Origin: Sideroxydans sp.
Lineage (GTDB): Bacteria > Pseudomonadota > Gammaproteobacteria > Burkholderiales > Gallionellaceae
Length of the DNA: 51,400 nt
Assembly (NCBI GenBank): GCA_028687425.1
Contig: JAQUAD010000015.1
Coordinates: 1-51,400, forward strand
Direction: 5' to 3'
Shown here: piece after piece, positions 1-10,699 of the stretch
How the letters are laid out: each line of letters opens with the position of its first letter
Numbering within the stretch: the stretch's first letter is position 1
Notes under the pieces: generated by a model
What the model saw: only the letters and a program-made list of their open reading frames with translations
Told to the model about the DNA's origin: nothing
Database searches by the model: none
Program-made: the position numbers and the translations under genes

Positions 1-1
1 G

Positions 2-619
2 GTGCACCTGCCGCAAGCCGGGGTGCGCGAATTCGGCCAGCAGCATCCCACGCTGCGCCGCGAGCCGCACGCCATCCTGTTCTCTGACGTGCGCGGCTTC
101 AGCAAGCTCGGCGACAGCGGCGTGGTGTGGTACTTCAATGAATTGCATCCGGTGCTGGCCGCCGTCATCGACCGCTATCGCGACGACATCCAGTTCGTCG
201 ACACCTGGGGGGACGCCATCTATCTCGTCGCGCGCAAAGCCTCGACGGTCGCCCACGTTGCCGCCGAACTGAACGATGCCATGAGCACTCTCGATCAGTC
301 ATCCCTCGCGCTGGACGAACCGCTGATGCTGCGCATCGGCCTGCACTACGGCCCGGTCTATAAACTGCGCGACCACCTCGCACAGACCGTCACCTACGCC
401 AGCACCGACGTCACCAAGACCGCACGCATCGAACCCGTCACGCCGCCCGGCGAGATATTCGGCACCGAACCCTTCGTCGCCATGCTGGAACTGGAAGGCG
501 AACGCTGGGCACGCTTCCGTTACGCCGGCACGATACAAAGTGCAAAAGGCTACGGCGCCTTCCGCATGTTCCACGTCAATCCACGCTCACGCCGGGAAGA
601 GTTGTATTGTTCACTGTAA
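2..619 (+). CDS. Class III adenylate/guanylate cyclase domain protein (5' end outside window)
   Basis: This is the C-terminal part of a larger protein; the frame is open to the window edge, so the GTG at base 2 is probably not the true start. The visible 205 residues are almost entirely a class III nucleotide cyclase catalytic domain. FSDVRGF (residues 27-33) carries the first metal-binding Asp, and WGDA (69-72) carries the second. TARIEPVTPPGEIF (140-153) carries the conserved Arg, although the usual Asn one turn earlier is not obvious. Such domains make cAMP or cGMP in the cytoplasm; the substrate cannot be decided here. The missing N-terminus normally holds the regulatory part. No terminator follows. 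Family assignment is firm; activity is inferred. Confidence 0.8.
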   Translation: MHLPQAGVREFGQQHPTLRREPHAILFSDVRGFSKLGDSGVVWYFNELHPVLAAVIDRYRDDIQFVDTWGDAIYLVARKASTVAHVAAELNDAMSTLDQSSLALDEPLMLRIGLHYGPVYKLRDHLAQTVTYASTDVTKTARIEPVTPPGEIFGTEPFVAMLELEGERWARFRYAGTIQSAKGYGAFRMFHVNPRSRREELYCSL

Positions 620-732
620 AAATAATTTGCATTTGCTGGCGAGCATTCTGTTTCTTGTAAAGAATACGCGATGGCTACCAATAGTTAGTTCGTCTTAATA
701 AGTGTTTTTCGTCTCCATCCGTCAGAAAAATA

Positions 733-787
733 TATAGGCCGGTATAGGCCAAACGGCATATTGTTTATTTGCCACTCCTTTAGTATG
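733..787 (+). promoter_or_regulatory. Three-block upstream element, copy 1
   Basis: A 14-base block TATAGGCCGGTATA (733-746), then CATATTG (757-763), then AGTATG (782-787). The same three blocks in the same order and nearly the same spacing lie upstream of the CZB/HD-GYP genes at 26383-26442. It sits about 105 bases before the lipoprotein start. It may be a promoter or operator of a shared regulator; the function is inferred only from the recurrence. Confidence 0.35.
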
Positions 788-893
788 GTCAAACCGCCTG
801 TTGAGAAGACCTGTTTCATCTCCCTGCTTATGTGCGAAGGCTAGCCTGACGTTTGGTTGCCGGGATTTTTATGACCTACTAAAAGGAAGAAAA

Positions 894-1910
894 ATGGAAT
901 GCCGTAACGGAAATAGACTGTCGCTGTGTATTGCTTCTTTGCTGGTTGTTGGAATGCTGGCTGGATGTGGAGGAGGTGGGAGTGGTGGCACTACGACCAA
1001 TGCCAATACTGGTACCAATACAACAGCCAATGCGTATACGACTGCATTTACCTCGGAGCTGATGAATGGCGGACTGTTTTACCTCAGGGGTTCATATCCG
1101 AGCTATGTCGGGCAGAAAATATACAACTTGAGTGGTAGCGCCAGTCAGCAATTAATATCCGGACAGAGCTACAGATTCGATCCGGCCGGTGTCGCCACTG
1201 CGTGGCAGAGTTATACCCAGGTTGGTTATTACATGGATGAGACTGGCTCATGGGTATCATATACGGCCCCTGAATCGCTTTCCGACAATGGAGATGGTTC
1301 ATACACTGCGGCAGGGACAATACGTTTGGATATAACAGGAGTAACCGATCTGGCGGGACAGCAGCCAGCTTGCATTTCAGCAGGCAACATGCCTGCGGCA
1401 TGTGCAACCAATCAAACCTATGCTGTTGGTTCAAAGGAATATACTGCTTCAATTACCGCGTTGATGGATCAGTATGACCTTTATTACCAGATCACGACCC
1501 TGACGGATCTGAATGGCGTCGCATTGATTGCATTGCCAACTGTGGGCGGAGCGGGGTATTGCGCGGAATCGTCTTATGGGAAGTATGTCTATCAACTCGA
1601 TGGGCAGACGTATAGCAGATATGGAACAGTGGCATGTACGCCCGCAGACATTTCCAATGCCTTGCTTGGTACGCCACTTACCGGGATCACTATGGTGTCG
1701 GGCGGACGCAATGGCACGACAGTGGGACTGATCTATATTCCGGTAAATGGGGTTGCTCCAGCAACAGTGGATATCATCGCTCAAGTGAATGGAGTCTTCT
1801 GGGTCGGCAGTCGCAGTAATGCAAGTAGTACGCCATCGACCTCCACTTATTACAATCGGACCGCCTTCGATACGCTCATGACGGCCCAGGGCCTTCCCCT
1901 CATGCCTTGA
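894..1910 (+). CDS. Hypothetical secreted lipoprotein
   Basis: A 338-residue protein I do not recognise. The ATG at 894 is chosen because AAGGAAG lies 5 bases upstream and because it gives a clean lipoprotein signal: a charged start, a hydrophobic core and the lipobox LAGC near residue 20, followed by a Gly-rich linker and a Thr/Asn-rich low-complexity stretch. The mature part is rich in Tyr, Ser, Thr and Gly, has a few Cys that could pair, and looks like a beta-rich extracytoplasmic domain. Codon use is less GC-biased than in the genes that follow. It is a single gene, followed by a strong terminator, and it shares an upstream element with a c-di-GMP/zinc-sensing operon 25 kb away. Confidence 0.75.
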   Translation: MECRNGNRLSLCIASLLVVGMLAGCGGGGSGGTTTNANTGTNTTANAYTTAFTSELMNGGLFYLRGSYPSYVGQKIYNLSGSASQQLISGQSYRFDPAGVATAWQSYTQVGYYMDETGSWVSYTAPESLSDNGDGSYTAAGTIRLDITGVTDLAGQQPACISAGNMPAACATNQTYAVGSKEYTASITALMDQYDLYYQITTLTDLNGVALIALPTVGGAGYCAESSYGKYVYQLDGQTYSRYGTVACTPADISNALLGTPLTGITMVSGGRNGTTVGLIYIPVNGVAPATVDIIAQVNGVFWVGSRSNASSTPSTSTYYNRTAFDTLMTAQGLPLMP

Positions 1911-1926
1911 TGTGCGGAGCGTGAGT

Positions 1927-1961
1927 AAAAAGGCCGAAGCGATTTTTGCTTCGGCCTTTTT
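1927..1961. terminator. Bidirectional rho-independent terminator
   Basis: A perfect 14-base inverted repeat (1927-1940 and 1948-1961) around a 7-base loop, with an A-run on the left arm and a T-run on the right. It lies between convergent genes, the lipoprotein on plus and the DUF1540 gene on minus, and can stop both. Confidence 0.9.
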
Positions 1962-1986
1962 TATTGCGCGCTGTTGCCACACGGTG

Positions 1987-2286
1987 TCAACGCATCGCGA
2001 ACGTCATGCATTTCACCTCGCTTTGCGCCATGCCGACCTGCACGGTGTCGGCCATGCATTCCAGGTCTTCGTTGTGCTGGCAGGTGCCGGTCTTGCAGGC
2101 GCCGATGCCGGCGATACGGCTCAGCGATTTGGTGTGTTGCGAGCCGTTCATGAAGGTGTCGCAGCAGGGGTTGGTTGCGTCGCCGATGGTGATCGCTTTC
2201 GCGTGGCAGTTGCTGTTGACGTTGTAGGCGCAGTCGTTCGCCATGCAGTTCGCGACCATCGGCATTTCGATCATGATCTTGTTCAT
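1987..2286 (-). CDS. DUF1540 protein with two Cys-rich repeats
   Basis: A 99-residue protein made of two DUF1540 units in tandem. Unit 1 (about residues 11-45) has the pattern C-x4-C-x-YN-x4-C-x-A followed by a CCDTF ending. Unit 2 (about 63-96) repeats it with C-x4-C and a CMTF ending. The regular Cys spacing suggests a small metal-binding or disulfide fold; no reaction is known for the family. There is no signal peptide. AAGGAG lies about 8 bases before the ATG and supports the start. The gene stands alone, converging on the lipoprotein gene, and lies downstream of the copper ATPase on the same strand, with about 250 bases between them. Confidence 0.8.
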   Translation of the reverse strand: MNKIMIEMPMVANCMANDCAYNVNSNCHAKAITIGDATNPCCDTFMNGSQHTKSLSRIAGIGACKTGTCQHNEDLECMADTVQVGMAQSEVKCMTFAMR

Positions 2287-2532
2287 GGGTGTACTCCTTG
2301 TAAAAGATTGACGGGCCGCCGCGTGGGAACGGCGGAGATCGGTTCGACATGGTGGTGATGGGGCAGAGCAGTCTGGCTCGTTGTGCCTGCCGGTGTTCGT
2401 ATGCCGGCAGTCGTGTGCGCGCCCGACTGGGGCGGATGATGCGGTGTGCGGGGTGGGGCGGCTATCGGTGTTTGCCTGAGAATGGCGCAGGATGTTTGGA
2501 AAGTTGCCATCGGTGTTTGTCCGATGGGCGGT

Positions 2533-4800
<2,268 letters not shown>

Positions 4801-4817
4801 GGCCTGCGATCTTCAGT

Positions 4818-5144
4818 TTAGGCTTCTTCGTTCACATGTTCTGTCGCGTCGTTCCTTCTTTGTTTATGCAGCCGCCGGTCTATGGCGGAGCGCAATTCAG
4901 CCAGCACGGGTGTCTGCCGGGTGCGACGGCAATAGATCCGCCGTTCGCCGCTGACATTGGGAGAGTGGCGCCTTTCCTCCCGTTCCTCCAGTTCCGGCAA
5001 GGGCTCGTCGGGGTGGCGCACCACCATGGGTGGCAGGGTGCGCGCCTGCACGGTTCGGGAAGATTTGGTGCGGGTCGATGTCTTGACTTCCAGCCCCTCT
5101 CTTTCGACGGTGACCGGCGGCGGCAAGCTGGGCGCTATCCTCAT
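4818..5144 (-). CDS. Hypothetical charged small protein
   Basis: A 108-residue, Arg- and Glu-rich protein that I cannot place in a family. It has no signal peptide or membrane span, and the middle is rich in Pro and acidic residues. The frame can extend to a TTG at 5171 overlapping the DUF2231 stop, but the ATG at 5144 has GGAGAAAGG just upstream and is preferred. It sits 24 bases downstream of the DUF2231 gene and 17 bases upstream of the copper ATPase, all on the minus strand, so the three are probably one transcript. Codon use fits its neighbours, which supports a real gene. Function unknown. Confidence 0.55.
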   Translation of the reverse strand: MRIAPSLPPPVTVEREGLEVKTSTRTKSSRTVQARTLPPMVVRHPDEPLPELEEREERRHSPNVSGERRIYCRRTRQTPVLAELRSAIDRRLHKQRRNDATEHVNEEA

Positions 5145-5167
5145 GGCCTGGCCTTTCTCCGCATGCG

Positions 5168-5683
5168 TCAATGCGGATGCGGCGACGCCTCGTGCATGTG
5201 TCCGTGCTCATGCGCGTCGTTCGCGACATGTGCGGGCAGGCTGATCACGCCCAGTCCGTGGCGGTAGACCAGCTCGGCGCCATGCCATGCCGTGCTGGCG
5301 ACCAGCGCCCAGGCCAGTATCACCGCGCTTGTGAACAGCCAGCCTGGCGTGGCATCCACCTTGTGTCGCCAGGCATCCCAGCCAGCCAGGACAACCACCG
5401 CCAGCACGGTCGCCAGTGCCCAGACACGGTGCGCCAGCATCGCGGCATGGCCGGCCTCGTCATGCTCCACGGAGTTGAATGCCAGCCATCCCAGCAGCGC
5501 GGTCGGCAAGGAGGATAGTGCGCCAAGCCACAAGCTGGTATGCGCGAGCACGGCAAGGTAAGCGGCACAGCGCGACTGGTTGCGCAGCAGGATGGCGACC
5601 ACGTGGAAGAAGGCCGACAGCGAGATCAATGCGATCGGGAAATGCACAAACAGCGGATGCCAGTTCGGGATCACTTCGATCAT
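5168..5683 (-). CDS. DUF2231 membrane protein with His-rich tail
   Basis: A 171-residue inner-membrane protein of the DUF2231 type. It opens with the family hallmark NWHPLFVHFPIAL, followed by four hydrophobic spans: roughly residues 12-32, 41-65, 84-103 and 115-135. His residues in the first span and in AGHAAMLAHR may bind metal or haem. The C-terminus is unusually His-rich (HEHGHMHEASPHPH), which suggests metal binding and fits the copper-handling surroundings. Its biochemical role is not established. It starts 34 bases after the end of the cyclopropane synthase gene (minus-strand order) and is followed by the small charged protein and the copper ATPase. Confidence 0.8.
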   Translation of the reverse strand: MIEVIPNWHPLFVHFPIALISLSAFFHVVAILLRNQSRCAAYLAVLAHTSLWLGALSSLPTALLGWLAFNSVEHDEAGHAAMLAHRVWALATVLAVVVLAGWDAWRHKVDATPGWLFTSAVILAWALVASTAWHGAELVYRHGLGVISLPAHVANDAHEHGHMHEASPHPH

Positions 5684-5717
5684 GCTCGTCTCCTCATGTC
5701 ATGCACGTTCGCCATAG

Positions 5718-7040
5718 TCAGGCGTTGTCGTTGCCGTACAGATCACGTCGTGTGAGCGGGAGTGGGCTGACGAAAGGCGCGCGCCGGGAAGACAGGATCT
5801 GGTACACCCCGATCTCGCCTTCTTCGAACTGCATGGCACAGGCCGCCATATACAAGCGCCACACCCGATACACAGATTCGCTCACGTATTGCAGCGCCGC
5901 TTCGTGATTCGCATCGAGCCGCTTCACCCATTCGCGCAGCGTCAATGCGTAATGACGACGCAGGCTTTCCACGTCGTGGATCTCCAGGTTGGCTTCTTCC
6001 ATCATTTGCTGCACCGTGCTCACGGTCTCCAGCTGGCCATCGGGGAACACGTAGCGGTTGATGAACTCGGTGGTGACGCTCTTCTTCCAGCCGTGCGTGT
6101 CGCTGGTGATGCCGTGGTTGAGGAACAGCCCGCCGGGTTTGAGCTGGCGGTGGGCGATGGCGAAATAGGTCGGCAGGTTCTTCAGGCCCACGTGTTCGAA
6201 CATGCCCACGCTCACCAGCTTGTCGTACACGCCTTCGCCCTGCAGGTCGCGATAGTCACGCAGTTCGACGCTGACCTTGTTTTCCAGCCCGCGCTGGCGG
6301 ATCGTCTTTTGCACATGCTCGTACTGTTTCCGGCTCAGGGTGATGCCGTGCGCATGCACGCCGTAATGCTCGGTGGCCCAGCAGATCAGTGCGCCCCAGC
6401 CGCAGCCGATGTCGAGCAGGCGCTCGCCCGGCCTGAGCCGCAGCTTGCGGCAGATGTGGTCGAGCTTGTTGCATTGCGCCTGTTCCAGGCTCTGCTCCGC
6501 GCGCTCGAAATAGGCGCAGGAATAGATCATCTGCTCGTCCAGCCACAGCGCATAGAAGTCGTTCGACACGTCGTAGTGGAACGAGATGGCGTTGCGGTTG
6601 AGCGATTTGTCGGCCTCCAGACCGAGTGTCTGTCTCAGGGTCTTGCTCCATCTGCGCGCGTCGCCGCCTTCCGTTCTTGCGGACACGGGATTGATCATCA
6701 GCGCCTTGGCGGTGAGCATGGCTTTCTCGCCGAGCGACAGCCGCAACGAAGACAGGTAGTGGCGCAGCCTGAGTGCGCTGTAGAGGTTGCCGTCGAGATC
6801 GATCAGTCCCTGAAAATACGATTCGACCAGACGCAGCGGATGGCGTGTCAGCACCATCTTCTGCAGCACGTTCGGTGTACGGAAGGTCAGCGCGAAGTCG
6901 GGTGAATTCCCGCCCAGACTCACTTCGGAACCATCCCACAGGCGGAAGCGGGCGGAGCCGTCGAAATCGCGGAACAGACGTTGCAGTATCTGTCTGGCTG
7001 TGCTGGCGGACGCGGATTCATTCCAGTCATGGTTTGCCAT
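5718..7040 (-). CDS. cfa: Cyclopropane-fatty-acyl-phospholipid synthase
   Basis: A 440-residue SAM-dependent enzyme that adds a methylene group across double bonds of membrane phospholipid acyl chains, a stress-related change of the membrane. The C-terminal two thirds is a Rossmann methyltransferase with LLDIGCGWGAL as the SAM site (about residues 199-209), the downstream GVHAHGITLS and VSVGMFEHVG. The N-terminal part is the lipid-binding region seen in this family. Length and motifs are typical. AAGGAGG lies just before the ATG. A sigma-70-like promoter can be read 95-125 bases upstream. Confidence 0.92.
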   Translation of the reverse strand: MANHDWNESASASTARQILQRLFRDFDGSARFRLWDGSEVSLGGNSPDFALTFRTPNVLQKMVLTRHPLRLVESYFQGLIDLDGNLYSALRLRHYLSSLRLSLGEKAMLTAKALMINPVSARTEGGDARRWSKTLRQTLGLEADKSLNRNAISFHYDVSNDFYALWLDEQMIYSCAYFERAEQSLEQAQCNKLDHICRKLRLRPGERLLDIGCGWGALICWATEHYGVHAHGITLSRKQYEHVQKTIRQRGLENKVSVELRDYRDLQGEGVYDKLVSVGMFEHVGLKNLPTYFAIAHRQLKPGGLFLNHGITSDTHGWKKSVTTEFINRYVFPDGQLETVSTVQQMMEEANLEIHDVESLRRHYALTLREWVKRLDANHEAALQYVSESVYRVWRLYMAACAMQFEEGEIGVYQILSSRRAPFVSPLPLTRRDLYGNDNA

Positions 7041-7133
7041 TTCACCGACCTCCTTCCTTGATGGAAAGCGGAAATCTTCGAGCTAGCATCATCGCGTCGG
7101 CCGGCTGGAACGGCACCGCCCGACGAAGGGGGA

Positions 7134-7162
7134 TTAATACGTCATTCTGCTACGGTGCTCAA
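7134..7162 (-). promoter_or_regulatory. Putative sigma-70 promoter of cfa
   Basis: On the minus strand, TTGAGC (7157-7162) and TATTAA (7134-7139) are separated by exactly 17 bases. Each matches the consensus at 4 of 6 positions. It points into the cfa leader. Prediction only. Confidence 0.35.
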
Positions 7163-7185
7163 TACAGGAAACTACCCATACGCGC

Positions 7186-7524
7186 CTAAAGCGCATCCGG
7201 CTCGACTGCCGCCCGCAGGCGGATGCGGTAGACCTTATCCACCGGCTGCACGGCCACGATGCCGTCGCCCGGTACGCCGGAGCACGCGGCATCCATGATG
7301 GTCTGCGCGATGGTTTCGGCGGCGCGTGCAGCGGTGAATATCTCGACCCGCACGTGCGAGGTCAGCCCCTCCGGGCTGTAGAAATTGGCGTACTCCCCGT
7401 ATCCCTTAACGCGCATCACGCTGATACCGTTCACACCGATCCCGTGCAACTGCTGCTCGACTTTTTCCAGTGCGTCGCCGCGGATGATCGCCGTCACATT
7501 GCAGAATTCACAATCTTTCTCCAT
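7186..7524 (-). CDS. PII-like (GlnB-family) protein at the end of the cus operon
   Basis: A 112-residue protein with the PII fold signature near its end: SGVPGDGIVAVQPVDKVYRIR matches the C-terminal PII pattern (G-x-x-GDG ... V-x-x-RIR). PII proteins are trimeric cytoplasmic sensors of ATP/ADP and small ligands. Differences from GlnB are clear: a short T-loop region (GYGEYANFYSPEG) without the usual uridylylated Tyr context, and an N-terminal CEFC pair. The frame extends to an ATG at 7557, but AGGAGG sits 7 bases before the ATG at 7524, so that start is used. It is the last gene of the efflux operon, 40 bases after cusA, so a role in sensing or gating metal efflux is inferred. Confidence 0.8.
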   Translation of the reverse strand: MEKDCEFCNVTAIIRGDALEKVEQQLHGIGVNGISVMRVKGYGEYANFYSPEGLTSHVRVEIFTAARAAETIAQTIMDAACSGVPGDGIVAVQPVDKVYRIRLRAAVEPDAL

Positions 7525-7564
7525 GTCCGCATCCTCCTGTGTATGGACTTCAGTCATGCTGCAT

Positions 7565-10500
7565 TTATCGGTGCGCGCGTCGCTCCTGCCACAGCAGCAC
7601 CCAGCCGTAGATCACCGGCAGCACCAGCAGCGACAGCACGGTGGCGGTGACCATGCCGCCTATCATCGGCGCGGCGATGCGTTGCATCACGTCCGAGCCG
7701 GTGCCGCTGCCCCACATGATGGGGATCAGGCCGGCGATCACCGCGGTGGCGGTCATGGCGATGGGGCGCACGCGCTGGGTGGTGCCGTCCAGCACGGCTG
7801 TCGTTATGTCGGCTGCATCCAGCGCGCCGGGCTTTTCGGCACGACGGCGGGCCACGGCCTGGTCGATGAAGGTCAGCACCAGCACGCCGATCTCGGCCGA
7901 CACGCCGGCCAGTGCGATGAAGCCGACCGCGACGGTGATCGACATGTTGTAGCCGAGCAGCCAGATCAGCCAGTAGCCGCCGATCAGCGCGAACGGGATG
8001 GACAGCATCACTACCGCCGGGGCGGTCAGGTTGCGGAAGTTGAAATACAGCAGCAGGAAGATGGTGAGCAGGGTGAGCGGCACCACCACCCTAAGGCGTG
8101 CAGCGGCGCGTTCCATGTATTCGAACTGGCCCGACCACACCAGCGAATAGCCGGGCGGGATCCTGACCGTGTCCGCGACCTGTTTCTTCGCTGCGGCGAC
8201 GTAGCCGCCGATGTCGCTGCTCTTGATGTCCACATAGATCCACGCGTTGGGCGTGGCGTTCTCCGTCTTCACCACCGGCGGGCCGCGCCGCAATTGCAGA
8301 TCGGCCACCAGCGACAGCGGAATCTGCGTGCCGGTCGGCGTCGGCACCAGCACGCGGCGCAGCGATTCCAGGTTGTCGCGCAGTTCGCGCGGATAGCGCA
8401 GGTTGATCGGATAGCGCTCCAGCCCTTCCACGGTCTCGCTCACGTTCATGCCGCCGATGGCCGACTGCACCACGTCCTGCACATCGCCCACGGTGAGGCC
8501 GTAGCGCGCCGCTTCTTCACGCTTGATGTCGAAGTCCAGGTAGTAACCGCCGGCCGCCTTGTCGGCGAAGGCGGACAAGGTGTCGGGCAGGGTCTTCAGC
8601 GATTTCTCGATGTCGCCCGCGACCTTCTCCAGCACATTCAGGTCGGGGCCGGAGACCTTGATGCCGATGGGCGTCTTGATGCCGGTGGAGAGCATGTCGA
8701 TGCGCGTCTTGATCGGATAGGTCCAGGCATTGGCGAGACCGGGGAACTTGATCGCCGCATCCATCTCCTGCATCAGTTCCCTGGTGGTCTTGGACGGATC
8801 GGGCCATTCCGCTTTCGGTTTCAGGCGCACGGTGGTCTCGATCATGGACAGCGGCGCGGGATCGGTCGCGGAATTGGAGCGGCCCACCTTGCCGAACACG
8901 TGCGCCACCTCGGGGAAGGTCGCCAGAATCTTGTCGGTCTGCTGCAGCAGTTCCTTGGCCTTGGTGATGGAGATACCGGGGTAGGTGGTCGGCATGTACA
9001 GCACATCGCCTTCGTCCAGCGGCGGCATGAACTCGGAACCGATCTTCAGCACCGGATATGCCGTCGCCGCCAGCAACAGCACGGCCAGCAGCAGCGTCAG
9101 TTTGCGTCGCGCCATGGCGAGCTGCAGCAACGGTGTGTGCATGCGCTTCAGCCACACATTGATCTTGTTGTGCTCCTCGCTCGGTATCTTGCCGCGTATC
9201 AGCAGGCCCATCAGCACCGGCACCAGCGTCACCGCGAGCAAGGCGGCGGCGGCCATGGCATAGGTCTTGGTGAAGGCCAGCGGTGTGAACAGCCTGCCTT
9301 CCTGTGCCTGCAGGGTGAACACCGGCAGGAACGATATGGTGATGATCAGCAGCGAGAAGAACAGCGCCGGGCCAACCTCTTTCGCGGCCATGGCCACCGC
9401 TTCCCATCTGGCGTGCAGGTCGTCGCGCCGTTCGCCCAGATGTTCGAGGTGCTTGTGCGCGTTCTCGATCATCACGATGGCGCCGTCGATCATCGCGCCG
9501 ATGGCAATGGCGATGCCGCCCAGAGACATGATGTTGGCGGACAGTCCCTGCCAGCGCATGATCATGAATGCGATCAGGATGCCGACCGGCAGGCTGATGA
9601 TGGCGACCAGCGCGCTGCGTGCATGCAGCAGGAACAGCAGGCAGATCAGCGCGACCACGATGGATTCCTCGATCAGCTTGTGTTGCAGGTTCTCCACCGC
9701 GCGTTCGATCAGGTCGCCGCGGTCGTATACCGGCACGATCTCCACACCGGCGGGCAGGCCCTGTTTCAGGCTGTCGAGCTTCTCGCGCACGCGCGCGATG
9801 GTGGCCAGCGCGTTCTCGCCATAGCGCATCACCACCACGCCGCCGGCCACTTCGCCTGCACCGTCCAGTTCGGCCAGTCCGCGCCGCAACTCGGGACCGA
9901 GATGGATGTTCGCCAGCTGGCTGAGATAGATCGGCGTGCCGTTCGCATCCACGCCGACCGGGATCATTTCCAGATCATGCAGGTTCTTGATGTAGCCCAG
10001 GCCGCGCACCATGTACTCGGTCTCGCTCATCTCCACCAGACGGCCGCCCACATCCTTGTTACTGCGCTGGATGGCCATGCGCACCTTGGCCAGCGGGATG
10101 TTGTAGGCCTGCAAGGCATCCGGCCTGACTTCGACCTGGTATTGCTTGACGTAGCCGCCGATGGAGGCCACCTCGGCCACGCCTTCCACCGTCTGCAAGG
10201 GATAGCGCAGGTACCAGTCCTGTATCGAGCGCAGCTGTGCCAGGTCATGCTTGCCGGATTTGTCCACCAGCGCGTATTCGTACACCCAGCCCACGCCGGT
10301 GGCGTCCGGCCCCAGCTTGGGCGAGACGTTGGCGGGCAGGCGCTCGGCGGCGTAGTTGAGGTATTCGAGCACGCGGGTGCGCGCCCAGTACATGTCGGTA
10401 CCGTCTTCGAAAATCACGTACACCATGGAGAAGCCGAAGAAGGAATAGCCGCGCACTACCTTGGTCTTGGGCACCGACAGCATGGCCGTGGTCAGCGGGT

Positions 10501-10699
10501 ACGTCACCTGATCTTCCACCACCTGCGGCGCCTGGCCGGGGAAACCGGTGAACACGATCACCTGCACGTCTGACAGGTCGGGGATGGCATCCAGCGGCGT
10601 GGACTTCATCGCCTGCCAGCCCGCGAACGAGATGAGCAGCGTGGCGATCAGCACCATGAAACGGTTCTTGATCGAGAGGTCGATCAGGGTGCGGATCAT
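7565..10699 (-). CDS. cusA: CusA/CzcA-family RND metal efflux pump
   Basis: A 1044-residue inner-membrane proton-driven antiporter that exports Cu(I)/Ag(I) or divalent metals through a tripartite complex. It has the standard RND layout of twelve membrane spans and two large periplasmic loops. Recognisable stretches are DLSDVQVIVFTGFPGQAPQ near the N-terminus, SIVVALICLLFLLHARSALV, and the span-4 segment GGIAIAIGAMIDGAIVMIEN typical of the heavy-metal RND subfamily. Met residues in the periplasmic part favour Cu/Ag over Co/Zn/Cd, but this was not aligned. Its ATG overlaps the stop of cusB by 4 bases (ATGA), which indicates translational coupling. Confidence 0.94.
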   Translation of the reverse strand: MIRTLIDLSIKNRFMVLIATLLISFAGWQAMKSTPLDAIPDLSDVQVIVFTGFPGQAPQVVEDQVTYPLTTAMLSVPKTKVVRGYSFFGFSMVYVIFEDGTDMYWARTRVLEYLNYAAERLPANVSPKLGPDATGVGWVYEYALVDKSGKHDLAQLRSIQDWYLRYPLQTVEGVAEVASIGGYVKQYQVEVRPDALQAYNIPLAKVRMAIQRSNKDVGGRLVEMSETEYMVRGLGYIKNLHDLEMIPVGVDANGTPIYLSQLANIHLGPELRRGLAELDGAGEVAGGVVVMRYGENALATIARVREKLDSLKQGLPAGVEIVPVYDRGDLIERAVENLQHKLIEESIVVALICLLFLLHARSALVAIISLPVGILIAFMIMRWQGLSANIMSLGGIAIAIGAMIDGAIVMIENAHKHLEHLGERRDDLHARWEAVAMAAKEVGPALFFSLLIITISFLPVFTLQAQEGRLFTPLAFTKTYAMAAAALLAVTLVPVLMGLLIRGKIPSEEHNKINVWLKRMHTPLLQLAMARRKLTLLLAVLLLAATAYPVLKIGSEFMPPLDEGDVLYMPTTYPGISITKAKELLQQTDKILATFPEVAHVFGKVGRSNSATDPAPLSMIETTVRLKPKAEWPDPSKTTRELMQEMDAAIKFPGLANAWTYPIKTRIDMLSTGIKTPIGIKVSGPDLNVLEKVAGDIEKSLKTLPDTLSAFADKAAGGYYLDFDIKREEAARYGLTVGDVQDVVQSAIGGMNVSETVEGLERYPINLRYPRELRDNLESLRRVLVPTPTGTQIPLSLVADLQLRRGPPVVKTENATPNAWIYVDIKSSDIGGYVAAAKKQVADTVRIPPGYSLVWSGQFEYMERAAARLRVVVPLTLLTIFLLLYFNFRNLTAPAVVMLSIPFALIGGYWLIWLLGYNMSITVAVGFIALAGVSAEIGVLVLTFIDQAVARRRAEKPGALDAADITTAVLDGTTQRVRPIAMTATAVIAGLIPIMWGSGTGSDVMQRIAAPMIGGMVTATVLSLLVLPVIYGWVLLWQERRAHR

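Noticed and set aside
620-893. A c-di-GMP riboswitch upstream of the lipoprotein
   Set aside because: The sequence does not show the conserved GEMM core or its paired stems; only the three-block element recurs.
5889-6905. A 338-codon plus-strand frame
   Set aside because: Antisense to cfa, without a ribosome site or a known motif.
7385-10573. A 1062-codon open frame on the plus strand
   Set aside because: It is antisense to cusA; the product is a His/Gln/Arg-rich low-complexity read-through typical of the opposite strand of GC-rich genes.
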